NCBI GenBank assembly: GCA_019694145.1
Contig: JAIBCJ010000002.1
Location: 1-64,000, forward strand
Origin: Solirubrobacterales bacterium
GTDB taxonomy: Bacteria; Actinomycetota; Thermoleophilia; Solirubrobacterales; 70-9
Direction of reading: 5' to 3'
DNA length: 64,000 nucleotides
Of the stretch, positions 16,883-24,688 are shown piece by piece (the first letter of the stretch is position 1; the number at the start of each line of letters is the position of its first letter). The position numbers were made by a program, and so were the translations under genes. Below the pieces are notes generated by a model. That model saw nothing but the letters and a program-made list of their open reading frames with translations. It was not told where the DNA came from and searched no databases.

Positions 16883-17479
16883 TTGAAAGGATGGCTGGTT
16901 CGTTTGCAAAGGTTTAAACTCACACCCTCCCTGTTCGTTAGTTTGATCGCCCTCTTCGTCGCCTTGGGCGGTGGTGCCTATGCTGCGATTGGGTTTCACT
17001 CGATTGGTTCAGTCCAACTGAAGTCCGGAGCGGTCACCAAGCGAGTCTTGCGAAATGATTCCGTCGTGCAGGCCAAGATTCGTCCGGGATCAGTAGGGGC
17101 TGCCCAAATTCGGTCTCAAAGTGTGAATGCAAGCAAGGTTCGGGGGAGTTTGCCAGGCACATTGGTAGCATACGCCAAGGTGACGGCTGAAGGCAAGGTC
17201 GATCCCGACGAGTCATGGCGTATATCCGACGAGAATGTTCTCCAAATGCCCATCGCGAATTATTGTCTTCGAAATTTGCCTGCTCATAGAACCGCGATGG
17301 TGACCCCTGGCTTTGACGGAAGCGGATCAGTTGTTGCAAACTTGAGTCAATCGGTACCGCCAGAGTCAATCTGTGATCAAGTGAGTGGCAACCCTATTCA
17401 GGTCTCAACCACCTTCGCGATCGAAGAGAACCTTACCGCGTGGAAGTACGAGCCTTTCTACGTGTACCTATTTAAGTAG
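16883..17479 (+). CDS. Secreted protein of a Thermoleophilia-type family
   Basis: The 198-residue protein starts at TTG 16883 (or TTG 16904). It has a signal-like helix LTPSLFVSLIALFVALGGGAYAA near residues 13-35, followed by short repeats of the type IGSVQLKSGAVTKRVLRNDS and KIRPGSVGAAQIRSQSVNAS. This N-terminal design (PS-x-VSLIALFVALGG, then xLKxGAVTxxKL repeats) is a common exported-protein family in Thermoleophilia. The C-terminal half has three cysteines and no recognised motif. It is the last gene before the right-hand direct repeat and has the same low-GC style. Confidence 0.6.
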   Translation: MKGWLVRLQRFKLTPSLFVSLIALFVALGGGAYAAIGFHSIGSVQLKSGAVTKRVLRNDSVVQAKIRPGSVGAAQIRSQSVNASKVRGSLPGTLVAYAKVTAEGKVDPDESWRISDENVLQMPIANYCLRNLPAHRTAMVTPGFDGSGSVVANLSQSVPPESICDQVSGNPIQVSTTFAIEENLTAWKYEPFYVYLFK

Positions 17480-17688
17480 CAGTGCCTTCAATCCTGTCTT
17501 GAAGTGCTGCACGTTTCGGGCAGGTTCTCCGATCCGTCTCGCGGATCTCATTTCCAATTCCGATTTCAGCACAGCGGCTCGCGGTGTGTCGAAATTGGTT
17601 GGTCGTTTGACCGCCATCTCCTCGGCTAGGCGTCCCGGGATGAATCGCTTGGCGACGACAACTAAGCCGGGGGCGGTTCAGCCCGTGG
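17480..17688. other. No gene recognised; low-GC insert end
   Basis: Between the secreted-protein gene and the right-hand direct repeat I see no convincing coding frame, RNA gene or clear hairpin. A minus-strand frame of about 50 codons (MAVKRPTNFDTPRAAVLKSE and onward) exists but has no recognisable relatives or ribosome-binding site. Confidence 0.4.
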
Positions 17689-17715
17689 GTCGATTAACCA
17701 AGTACTACGAGGTTA
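17689..17715 (+). repeat. Direct repeat, right border of accessory insert
   Basis: This is the second copy of the 27-bp repeat (GTCGATTAACC-AAG-TACTACGAGGTTA) found at 13478. It lies nine bases beyond the stop codon of the DUF77 gene, just as the left copy lies at the stop of the DUF559 fragment. Upstream similarity (GCCCGTGG versus GCCTGTGG) extends the resemblance a little further. Confidence 0.6.
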
Positions 17716-17723
17716 CCCAGCCC

Positions 17724-18032
17724 TCAGCTACCTCGCAGCAGGTTGCGGACCGATTGGACCTTTGACTCGAGGGTTTGCTGCTTGTCGCTGCGCTGATCGA
17801 TCTTGAGGACCGTGTAGACGCGGGGGATGCCTGACTCGAAGGGGAGGGCGTGGATCTCGGCGGCGAGGGCGAAGATGTCGGTCGGATCACCTTCCAGTGC
17901 GGTGCCCATCGGGCCCATCTCGAAACGGACCCTGTCCTGATTCTCCAGATGCATTGCGATCACCGCGAGGAGATCCGAAACCGAGGCTCCCTCACGCCCG
18001 ATCGGCAAGACCGTGATGTCAGCGGTAGCCAT
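17724..18032 (-). CDS. Thiamine-binding DUF77/MTH1187-type protein
   Basis: The 102-residue protein fits the DUF77 (MTH1187/YkoF-like) family. It begins ATADITVLPIGREGASVSDL, has the central FEMGPMGTALEGDPTDIFAL and ends with VLKIDQRSDKQQTLESKVQS. Members form tetramers of ferredoxin-like folds and bind thiamine or related pyrimidines. The length is typical. It is a single gene downstream of the lipid kinase on the same strand. The -10 box TACCAT (read leftwards, 18044-18039) lies six bases before the ATG, so the mRNA is probably leaderless. Confidence 0.8.
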   Translation of the reverse strand: MATADITVLPIGREGASVSDLLAVIAMHLENQDRVRFEMGPMGTALEGDPTDIFALAAEIHALPFESGIPRVYTVLKIDQRSDKQQTLESKVQSVRNLLRGS

Positions 18033-18038
18033 GACCTG

Positions 18039-18044
18039 ATGGTA
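18039..18044 (-). promoter_or_regulatory. -10 box of the DUF77 gene
   Basis: TACCAT on the minus strand ends six bases before ATG 18032, with no ribosome-binding site between. The geometry is leaderless. Confidence 0.4.
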
Positions 18045-18082
18045 ACCGGAGGCGCAGGCCGGCCTTCCGGGCCGGGGACCGG

Positions 18083-19054
18083 TCAGGCGATGATGGTGAG
18101 GGCGCCGGGGGCTGCTTCGAGGGTGATCTCCTCGAAGGTGCCGATGTAATCGCCGTCAACCTGGACCGGGAACTCGCGAACCTTCCCGTCCTCGTCCTTT
18201 GATCCCGAGCGCACTCTGGCTTCAGTGAAATGCTCGAAGGCTTCGACCTGCCCGTGTCTGGCGGCCCGCATCTTCTCGGTCAGCAACCGAGGGACAACCA
18301 TTCCCATGTCGAGCAGGTTGGCGCGCTTCAACAGGATCATGCCCAGGGATCCGTCATCGATCGAGACGTTCTCGCAGACGTGAACCGGCTGCCGGCTGAA
18401 GTAGGTGAATGGATCCGAATTCTGGGCCAGCACGGTCACTCCGTTATGGAGCTTTCCCCCGACTTCGAGTTCGAGCTGGACCGGGTTGCGCATGTACTTC
18501 TTGAAGTAACCCTTGGTCGCGACCCAGGAGTAAAACCACGGACCGGCTCGCCGCTTCCACTTCGGATTCGCATCGACCTGCTCGACCACGGTCGCGTCGA
18601 TCCCCGCCCCGCAGGCGAAGACGAAGTGGCGATCATTGATCTTGCCGAGATCGATCTTTCGGGGCTTGAAATCATCGGCCAGCGAAAGCAGGTGCTCGGT
18701 TGCGTCGACCACGTCGTTGGGGATCCCGAGCGAACGACAGACCACGTTGGTGTTGCCGCCGGGCAGGAAGGTGACCGGGATGTCGGTACCGGCCAGGCCG
18801 TTGGCAACCTCGTTCACGGTGCCATCACCGCCGAAAGCGACCACGATGTCGTAGCCGCCGTCGACCGCGTCGCGGCCGATCTCCGTGGCGTGATCCTGGC
18901 TTTCGGTCGCTTCGACCTCGACCTCGTATCGGCCCTGCAGGGCGTAGACGACAAGGTTCTTGAGCCGGTCTGAAACCGTCGTCGCGTAGGGGTTGACGAT
19001 GATCAGCATCCGTCGTTTGCCGTTCATCGCGGGAACTGCCGGTTCGGTATTCAC
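18083..19054 (-). CDS. Diacylglycerol/lipid kinase family protein
   Basis: The 323-residue protein belongs to the diacylglycerol kinase catalytic-domain family (DagK/YegS/LCB5 type), which phosphorylates lipid alcohols with ATP. Motifs seen are IIVNPYAT near residue 18, the signature FGGDGTVNEVANGL near residue 75 and LPGGNTNVVCRSLGIP, followed by the C-terminal beta-domain with FACGAGIDATVV. Length is normal. It lies 16 bases downstream of the metallo-beta-lactamase gene on the same strand, so the two may be cotranscribed. The exact lipid substrate cannot be inferred. Confidence 0.85.
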   Translation of the reverse strand: MNTEPAVPAMNGKRRMLIIVNPYATTVSDRLKNLVVYALQGRYEVEVEATESQDHATEIGRDAVDGGYDIVVAFGGDGTVNEVANGLAGTDIPVTFLPGGNTNVVCRSLGIPNDVVDATEHLLSLADDFKPRKIDLGKINDRHFVFACGAGIDATVVEQVDANPKWKRRAGPWFYSWVATKGYFKKYMRNPVQLELEVGGKLHNGVTVLAQNSDPFTYFSRQPVHVCENVSIDDGSLGMILLKRANLLDMGMVVPRLLTEKMRAARHGQVEAFEHFTEARVRSGSKDEDGKVREFPVQVDGDYIGTFEEITLEAAPGALTIIA

Positions 19055-19070
19055 CGTCGCACCTCGGAGA

Positions 19071-20090
19071 TCACGAAACCACCTCGAAGGTGGAGTACTT
19101 CTCGCCCTCGTTCTCGACCACGCGGCCGTCGGCGAGGAGGATGTCGAGATGGCCGATCACTTCGGAGAGGGTGAGATAGGCCTGGGTCAGGGCGATGTCA
19201 CCCCAGATCGCGTTGGCGATGCCATGCGGCGAGCTGTGGCCTTCGGCGACCAGGCCGAAGATCTTTTCGGTCCGGCGGTCCTGGCCGGCAATTCGCTTCT
19301 CGATGAGTTCGGCGTGATCGGTGATCGCCAGGCCGTGGCCGGAAAGCATGATCTCCACCGGCATGGCAGCGGTCTGCCGCAGCGATTCGCGGTAGTTGAT
19401 CAAGGAACGGGTGCGCTCCTCGCTGCCATCCAGGGAACGGGAGATCAGCGGGTTGGAGGAGATGTGGGAGAGCAGGTGATCGCCGCCGAACATAAGTTTC
19501 CGCTCTTCGTCCCAGAAGACGGTGTCCGACGGGCTGTGGCCGGGGCGGTGAAAAGTCTCATATGACCGGGATCCCATCGTGATCTTCTCGCCAGCAGCGA
19601 AAGGACGGTTCACTTCGACCGGGGCGCCGAGCTCGCGAAAGCTGGCGGTGACTTCCTTCAGGACATTGGCGATGTCTTCCGGGACTCCGTAGCGGACCAT
19701 CAGATCAACCGCCAGCTGGTCTTCCTGTTCGGAGCCCCAGGCGAACCTGGCGAGGCGACCGACCACGAGGTCGATCGCCGCCACATCGGCGCCGGATCGC
19801 TCGACCACCGAATGGATCTGGCCGATGTGGTCGATGTGCTGATGGGTGGCAACCACAAGTTCGATGTCTTCGAGCTTGTAGCCGGCCGCTTCGACCCCTT
19901 CTTCGAGTCCCTGCATCGATTTCTCCGAACGAGGGCCGGCATCGATCAGAGTCAGCGGGTCCCCCTCGATCAGGTAGCAGTTGATGCGACCGACCGCGAA
20001 GGGGGTCGGGACCGGAATCGTGTGGATGCCCCATTCACGGGCCTGGACCAGGGCGGCTTCCGACTCGGGTGTCGGTTCGGGTTCAGCCAC
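19071..20090 (-). CDS. Metallo-beta-lactamase fold hydrolase
   Basis: The 339-residue protein has the MBL-fold motif HQHIDH (THQHIDHIGQ, about residues 83-92). Later metal-binding segments are FHRPGHSPSDTVFWDEE and MFGGDHLLSHIS, then a C-terminal helical/winged region like that of LACTB2 and SNM1-like lactonase relatives. These enzymes hydrolyse thioesters, lactones or nucleic acids; the substrate is not clear here. Its start codon overlaps the end of the phosphomannomutase gene by eight bases, indicating a shared transcript with translational coupling. Confidence 0.85.
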   Translation of the reverse strand: MAEPEPTPESEAALVQAREWGIHTIPVPTPFAVGRINCYLIEGDPLTLIDAGPRSEKSMQGLEEGVEAAGYKLEDIELVVATHQHIDHIGQIHSVVERSGADVAAIDLVVGRLARFAWGSEQEDQLAVDLMVRYGVPEDIANVLKEVTASFRELGAPVEVNRPFAAGEKITMGSRSYETFHRPGHSPSDTVFWDEERKLMFGGDHLLSHISSNPLISRSLDGSEERTRSLINYRESLRQTAAMPVEIMLSGHGLAITDHAELIEKRIAGQDRRTEKIFGLVAEGHSSPHGIANAIWGDIALTQAYLTLSEVIGHLDILLADGRVVENEGEKYSTFEVVS

Positions 20091-21438
20091 GGATCACCGC
20101 GAGCACTTCGTCTCGTTTCTGCTCCATGTCTTCCTTCGACACCAGCGACTCGAGGTTGAGCCTGAGCAGAGGCTCGGTGTTGGAGGGGCGGACGTTGAAA
20201 TGCCAGTCCTCGTAATCGATCGAAACGCCATCGAGATGAGTGATTTCGGCCTCGGGATGCATCGCCTCGATCTGGTCCATCATCGCTTGGGGATCTTCAA
20301 CCTCGGAGTTGATCTCACCCGAGATGAAGTACTTCGAGTGAAATTCCTCCATCAGCTCCGAAAGCGAGCGACCGTCAACCGAAAGAAGCTCGAGCAGGCG
20401 CAGGGCCGGAATCGAGCCGGAATCGGCGCAGTAGAAGTCGCGGAAGTAATAGTGCCCGGAGACTTCGCCGCCGAAGACGGCATTCTCCTCGCGCATGCGT
20501 AGTTTGAAGAAGGCGTGACCAACCCGGGAAAGGTCGGTCCGTCCGCCGGCGGCGGCCACAACATCCGGCACCGCCCGGCTGGAACGGGGGTCGTAGAGGA
20601 TGGTGCCGCCGGGCTCGGTCTCCAGGGCCGAGCGGGCCAGAAGCGCGCAGATGAAGTCACCATCGCAGAACCGCCCGTCGCCGTCGATGAAGAAGCAGCG
20701 GTCGGAGTCGCCATCCCAGGCGATGCCAAGGTCGGCTCCTTCCCGCTTGACCGTGTCGATGATCAGCCGGCGGTTTTCCTCCAGCAGCGGATTCGGTTCG
20801 TGGTCAGGGAATTCCCCGTTCGGCTCGAAATAGAGCTCGACCAGGTCCATGCCGAGCTTCTTCAGGATCGGCCCGATCATCGGTCCGGCCATGCCGTTGC
20901 CGCCGTCGACCACGATCCGCATCGGCCTGACCTTCGAGGGATCGATGAAGCCGAGCGCCGCCCGGTGATACTCGTCCCAGAGATCGATCTCTTCGTGGCT
21001 GCCGCCACCGGGAGCGATCCCCATGCCGGCTTCGACCAGGTCGCGGATGTCCCCGATCCCGGCGTCACCGGAAAGTGCCAGCGCTCCCTGCTGGACCAGC
21101 TTGACGCCGGTGTAGGCCTTGGGATTGTGGGAGGCGGTGCACATCGCACCGCCGTCGAGGTCCCGGCTGCCGACCAGGTAGTAGAGCATTTCGGTCGCGA
21201 CCTGGCCGGCGTCGATCACATGAGCGCCCTCGCTGATCATGCCGTCCCGGTAGGCGGCCGCCATGGTCGGAGCTGACAGCCGCATGTCACGGCCAAGCCC
21301 GATCTTGAGTTCCCCCGGATCCTTCCGCACGAGGTCGGCGAGGGTGAGGACGAAGGCGCGGCCGATCTGCTCCGCGGTGTTTTCGTCCATTTCCTCGCCG
21401 TAGAGCCCACGGACGTCGTATGCCTTGAAAATGGAAAT
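20083..21438 (-). CDS. Phosphomannomutase/phosphoglucomutase, ATT start
   Basis: This is an alpha-D-phosphohexomutase that interconverts sugar 1- and 6-phosphates. It has the phosphoserine loop CTASHNPKAYTG (Ser about 103 in this numbering), the metal loop DGDSDRCF and the sugar-binding GGEVSGHYYF. The first ATG in frame (21390) would lose the conserved N-terminal strand. Upstream, in the same frame, the DNA encodes SIFKAYDVRGLYGEE, the standard family start, and then meets an in-frame TAA (21480-21478) with no ATG, GTG, TTG or CTG between. An ATT codon at 21438-21436 sits seven bases after a strong AGGAAAGG ribosome-binding site and gives 451 residues of normal family length. I therefore call ATT as the start. 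Confidence 0.85.
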   Translation of the reverse strand: MSIFKAYDVRGLYGEEMDENTAEQIGRAFVLTLADLVRKDPGELKIGLGRDMRLSAPTMAAAYRDGMISEGAHVIDAGQVATEMLYYLVGSRDLDGGAMCTASHNPKAYTGVKLVQQGALALSGDAGIGDIRDLVEAGMGIAPGGGSHEEIDLWDEYHRAALGFIDPSKVRPMRIVVDGGNGMAGPMIGPILKKLGMDLVELYFEPNGEFPDHEPNPLLEENRRLIIDTVKREGADLGIAWDGDSDRCFFIDGDGRFCDGDFICALLARSALETEPGGTILYDPRSSRAVPDVVAAAGGRTDLSRVGHAFFKLRMREENAVFGGEVSGHYYFRDFYCADSGSIPALRLLELLSVDGRSLSELMEEFHSKYFISGEINSEVEDPQAMMDQIEAMHPEAEITHLDGVSIDYEDWHFNVRPSNTEPLLRLNLESLVSKEDMEQKRDEVLAVIRG

Positions 21439-21453
21439 GGTGCTGCCTTTCCT
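21439..21453 (-). promoter_or_regulatory. Ribosome-binding site deciding an ATT start
   Basis: On the minus strand AGGAAAGG (21453-21446) is followed by the seven bases CAGCACC and then ATT. The spacing is ideal for initiation at ATT 21438, and no other start codon lies nearby in the frame that encodes the conserved N-terminus. Confidence 0.65.
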
Positions 21454-21477
21454 GCCTTGTTTGACTGGGGGACTGGG

Positions 21478-22011
21478 TTACCTGGCGGCGGACGTTCCCT
21501 CGTCCGCCGGGTCGGCCTCGTAGCCGAAGGCGCCGCGCAACACGCGGTAGCTGTCCTCGAGAGATTGCGGCATGACCCGGTGATCGGCGATCACCGGCAT
21601 GAAGTTCGTGTCGCCGCCCCAGCGCGGGACGACATGCATGTGGATGTGATGCTCGACCCCGGCTCCGGCGGAGCGGCCCTGGTTGAAACCGACGTTGAAT
21701 CCCTGCGGTCCGTAGACATCCTCGAGCCGGTTCATCGCCACCTTGGCAAGGGCCATCATCTCGGTGGTCGTCTCTTCGGGGATCTCCTGAATGCGGCCGA
21801 TGTGTTCGAAGGGGGCGACCATCAGGTGCCCGTTCGTGTACGGGTAGAGGTTGAGAATCACGAAGGCGTTCTCGCCGCGGTGGACGACCAGCGCGGTTTC
21901 ATCGTCACCGAGCGCCGGCTTGGCGCAGAAAACGCACTGGTCCTCGTTGTTCTTGTCGGCGTCCTTCACATACTTGAGGCGCCAGGGTGCCCAAATCCGG
22001 TTCTCTGCCAT
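21478..22011 (-). CDS. HIT-family (Fhit/Ap4A phosphorylase-like) protein
   Basis: The 177-residue histidine-triad protein carries the motif HHIHMHVVPRW (the H-x-H-x-H triad), near residue 140. It has the N-terminal CVFCAKP segment and the central NLYPYTNGHLMVAPFEHIG typical of the branch. Such enzymes split dinucleoside polyphosphates or nucleoside phosphoramidates. It begins MAENRIWAPWRLKYV, the usual start. It is upstream of the phosphomutase on the same strand with 39 bases between. A TAGGAT -10 box (22026-22021) ends nine bases before the ATG. Confidence 0.9.
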   Translation of the reverse strand: MAENRIWAPWRLKYVKDADKNNEDQCVFCAKPALGDDETALVVHRGENAFVILNLYPYTNGHLMVAPFEHIGRIQEIPEETTTEMMALAKVAMNRLEDVYGPQGFNVGFNQGRSAGAGVEHHIHMHVVPRWGGDTNFMPVIADHRVMPQSLEDSYRVLRGAFGYEADPADEGTSAAR

Positions 22012-22020
22012 CGGCGCCCC

Positions 22021-22026
22021 ATCCTA
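22021..22026 (-). promoter_or_regulatory. -10 box of the HIT gene cluster
   Basis: TAGGAT on the minus strand lies nine bases before ATG 22011. It fits TAnnnT and would give a leader of about two or three bases for the transcript that may continue into the phosphomutase, MBL and lipid kinase genes. Confidence 0.35.
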
Positions 22027-22123
22027 TTGGTCCAACGCGAGTCGGAGTCCGATCATCTATTCGCTTTCTCTGTGATCGGACGGGTGGAACTTGGAGGCGG
22101 GGCGAAGCTCGCCGACTACTTAT

Positions 22124-23152
22124 TCAGAGCCAGTCTCGCTTGCGGAAGTAGGCGACCATGCCGACCAGGATCACCAGCATGATCCCCACCACCACGAAGA
22201 AGTGGAAATCGGTACTGGTGGCCGGGTCGCCGCCACCGGGCAGGCCTACGTTCATGCCGAAGATCGAGGCGATCAGGGTCAAGGGCAGGACGATCACCGA
22301 GATCGAGGTGAGCACCCGCAGGATGTCATTGACCTTGTGGGAGATGATCGATTCGTTGGTCTCCTCGAGCGCGACCACGACCTCCTTATAGTTCTCGAGC
22401 ATGTCCCAGATCCGTTCGTGGGCGTCGACGATGTCGTCGAAGTAGATCTCGAGGTCGAGATCACTGGCCAGGTAGCGGGACTTGACGTTCTCGAGGTCAC
22501 GCAGAACCGGTCGCTGCGGCCGGATCACCTTGCGGAAGTTGATGATCTCCTGCTTGGCGTTCGAGAGGTCGCGAACCACATCCTCGGAGCGGCCCTCGAA
22601 AATCTCTTCCTCGAGCGCATCGAGTTTGTTGCCGATCTTTCGCAGCATCGGGAAGCAGTAATCGAAGCTGTCATCGACCAGGCGGTACATCAGGTAACCG
22701 GAACCGCGGGCGAAGAGTTTATGGCGGAGGGTGTCATCGGCCCGGCAGCGCTCGAAGAGGTACTCGACCGGCGGGATCCCGCGGTTCGGCAGGGTGACCA
22801 TGAAATCGGGTCCGACGAAGATGTCGATTTCGCCGGCGACCAGGCGCTTGGCCTTGCGGTCGAAAACCGGTACATGGACGACGAGGAAGAGGTAGTCCGG
22901 GTATTCGTCGATCTTTGGTCGCTGGTTATGCGAAAGCACGTCCTCGATGTCGAGGGCGTGGAAATCGAAGTTCTCCTCCAGCCAGGCGCGTTCCTCCCCG
23001 CCAGGGCTTTCGATGTTGATCCAGCGCAAACCGCCCGAGGTGATCTCCTCGACCCGCGGGGCGAGGACCTCGGGTTCGACTGAATCCGGGCTCAGCAGCT
23101 CAGATTCGCGCGCACGGCGAAGACGAGGGAGGTTCGGCATCGCCGCCTCCAT
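22124..23152 (-). CDS. corA: CorA-family magnesium/cobalt transporter
   Basis: The 342-residue protein is a CorA-type divalent-cation channel. It has a large N-terminal cytoplasmic domain with the conserved FDFHALDIEDVLSHNQRPKID region and long helices. Two membrane helices lie at the C-terminus, the first followed by the pore signature GMN (IFGMNVGLPGG). The second ends in the basic tail YFRKRDWL. The usual length fits. The start at 23152 has GGAGG upstream. It is divergent from the SAM-riboswitch operon. Confidence 0.92.
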   Translation of the reverse strand: MEAAMPNLPRLRRARESELLSPDSVEPEVLAPRVEEITSGGLRWINIESPGGEERAWLEENFDFHALDIEDVLSHNQRPKIDEYPDYLFLVVHVPVFDRKAKRLVAGEIDIFVGPDFMVTLPNRGIPPVEYLFERCRADDTLRHKLFARGSGYLMYRLVDDSFDYCFPMLRKIGNKLDALEEEIFEGRSEDVVRDLSNAKQEIINFRKVIRPQRPVLRDLENVKSRYLASDLDLEIYFDDIVDAHERIWDMLENYKEVVVALEETNESIISHKVNDILRVLTSISVIVLPLTLIASIFGMNVGLPGGGDPATSTDFHFFVVVGIMLVILVGMVAYFRKRDWL

Positions 23153-23236
23153 TCATGTCAATTCGCTTCGCGGGCATGAAACAACCCTAGACCAGCAGTC
23201 AAACCCCCGCGTAAACGGGATGTTTATGCATGCTGG

Positions 23237-23242
23237 TAACCT
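23237..23242 (+). promoter_or_regulatory. Possible -10 box of the riboswitch operon
   Basis: TAACCT lies about 15 bases before the first stem of the SAM aptamer and would start transcription near 23249. No good -35 box is seen. Confidence 0.3.
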
Positions 23243-23257
23243 GTCGCCAGACATAAG

Positions 23258-23373
23258 CGCCACATCCAGAGGGGTGGAGGGACATGGCCCTACGAAACCC
23301 CGGCAACCAGCGGAAGCGAGAGCTTTCGAGAAGGTGCCAAATCCAGCGGCTCAAGTAGCCGGGAGATGTGGGG
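23258..23373 (+). promoter_or_regulatory. SAM-I (S-box) riboswitch aptamer
   Basis: The leader has the S-box core: AGAGGGGTGGAGGGACATGG, then CCCTACGAAACCCCGGCAACC, then AAGGTGCCAAATCC. It is closed by a P1 stem CCACATC (23260-23266) with GATGTGG (23365-23371). Known S-box RNAs bind S-adenosylmethionine and, when bound, favour a downstream terminator. Such a terminator follows at 23389. It controls the threonine-synthase-like gene and the coupled downstream genes. Confidence 0.9.
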
Positions 23374-23388
23374 AGAAGTCCGATCCGG

Positions 23389-23415
23389 CCTTCGCCCCAC
23401 GGGCGAAGGTTTTTT
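23389..23415 (+). terminator. Riboswitch-controlled intrinsic terminator
   Basis: The perfect 9-bp stem CCTTCGCCC/GGGCGAAGG with the loop CAC is followed by six T residues. It lies 18 bases after the SAM aptamer and 41 bases before the ATG of the PLP enzyme gene, the standard place for an S-box off-switch. Confidence 0.88.
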
Positions 23416-23455
23416 GTTTCCCCGGCAGGGGAAAGAACGAAAGGTAAGAGATCGG

Positions 23456-24688
23456 ATGGCAGTAAAGAACCTCAAATGCAAGGAATGTTCGACCGAGTAT
23501 GAGCTCGGTGCGAACTTCTTCTGCTCCGAATGTTTCGGGCCGCTGGAAGTCAAGTACGACTTCTCGGACCTGAACCCGGAAGAGACCCGAAGGAGGATCC
23601 AGGCGGGATCGCGCGGAATCTGGCGCTATTCGGACTTCCTGCCCTTCCAGGGCAAGGCCGGCGACCCGCTCGAGCCGGGCATGACTCCGCTGATCAAGGC
23701 GGACCGCCTCTCGGAGCGCCTGGGAACCGGGGCAGAGATCTTCATCAAGAACGATGCCGCCAACCCGACCCATTCCTTCAAGGACCGGGTCGTCGCCGTG
23801 GCGATCGCCAAGGCGAAGGAGCTCGGCTTCGAGACCGTCGCCTGCGCCTCGACCGGCAACCTGGCCAACGCGGTTGCGGCTCATGCCGCCGCGGCCGGAC
23901 TCGATTCCTATGTCTTTGTTCCGTCCAACCTGGAAGAGCAGAAGCTGCTGGCGACCGACATCTACGGCACCAACCTGGTCGGCGTCAAGGGCAACTACGA
24001 CGATGTGAACCGGCTCTGCACCCAGCTCGCGGACGAGAAGCCCTGGGCCTTCGTCAACGTGAACCTGCGCCCGTACTACGCCGAGGGCTCGAAGACCCTT
24101 GCCTACGAGACGGTCGAACAGCTCGGCTGGAACCTGCCCGACCGTGTGGTCGCTCCGATCGCGTCGGGTTCGCTTTTCACCAAGATCTCCCGCGGCTTCC
24201 AGGAGTGGAAGGAAGTCGGCCTGGTCGAAGGCAAACAGCCGGTCTTCCACGGCGCCCAGGCCGAGGGTTGTTCCCCGGTCGCCACGGCCTTTGCCGAAGG
24301 CACCCGGGTATGCCGTCCGCAGAAGCCGGACACGATCGCCAAGAGCCTCGCGATCGGTGACCCGGCCGACGGTCCCTACGCGGTCGCCCAGGCGAACGAA
24401 ACCGGCGGTTCGATCGATGCGGTTAGCGACGACGAGATCCGCGAGGGTATCCGCCTGCTGGCCGAGTCGACCGGCATCTTCACCGAGACTGCCGGCGGCG
24501 TCACGGTCGGCGTGCTGAAGAAACTGGCCGAGCGCGGTGAGCTGAAAGACGGCGAGAAGGTCGTCGTTTACATCACCGGTGAGGGACTGAAGACCCTCGA
24601 CGCCAATCGCGATAGCTTTGCGCTGACCGAGATCGATCCGAATCCGGACTCGTTCGAATCCCACTTCGGCCAGGAGGTCGTCGCCTGA
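23456..24688 (+). CDS. thrC: Threonine-synthase-like PLP enzyme
   Basis: The 410-residue protein is a fold-type II PLP enzyme of the threonine synthase family. Its expected reaction is O-phosphohomoserine to threonine. It has an N-terminal zinc-ribbon-like set C8, C11, C23, C26, the PLP-lysine K109 in NPTHSFKDR, the phosphate-binding CASTGNLANAVAAHAA and a C-terminal ETAGGVTVGVLKKL. ATG 23456 follows AAGG; the frame is open through the riboswitch but has no role there. Its stop overlaps the ATG of a ThiS-like protein. Control by a SAM riboswitch and coupling to a sulfur-carrier-like protein are odd for a plain threonine synthase. An alternative is a sulfhydrylase-like role in homocysteine or cysteine formation. 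Confidence 0.85.
   Translation: MAVKNLKCKECSTEYELGANFFCSECFGPLEVKYDFSDLNPEETRRRIQAGSRGIWRYSDFLPFQGKAGDPLEPGMTPLIKADRLSERLGTGAEIFIKNDAANPTHSFKDRVVAVAIAKAKELGFETVACASTGNLANAVAAHAAAAGLDSYVFVPSNLEEQKLLATDIYGTNLVGVKGNYDDVNRLCTQLADEKPWAFVNVNLRPYYAEGSKTLAYETVEQLGWNLPDRVVAPIASGSLFTKISRGFQEWKEVGLVEGKQPVFHGAQAEGCSPVATAFAEGTRVCRPQKPDTIAKSLAIGDPADGPYAVAQANETGGSIDAVSDDEIREGIRLLAESTGIFTETAGGVTVGVLKKLAERGELKDGEKVVVYITGEGLKTLDANRDSFALTEIDPNPDSFESHFGQEVVA

Noticed and set aside
23366-23455. N-terminal extension of the thrC frame into the leader
   Set aside because: These bases form the end of the riboswitch and its terminator. The enzyme starts at ATG 23456 with the zinc-ribbon cysteines following.
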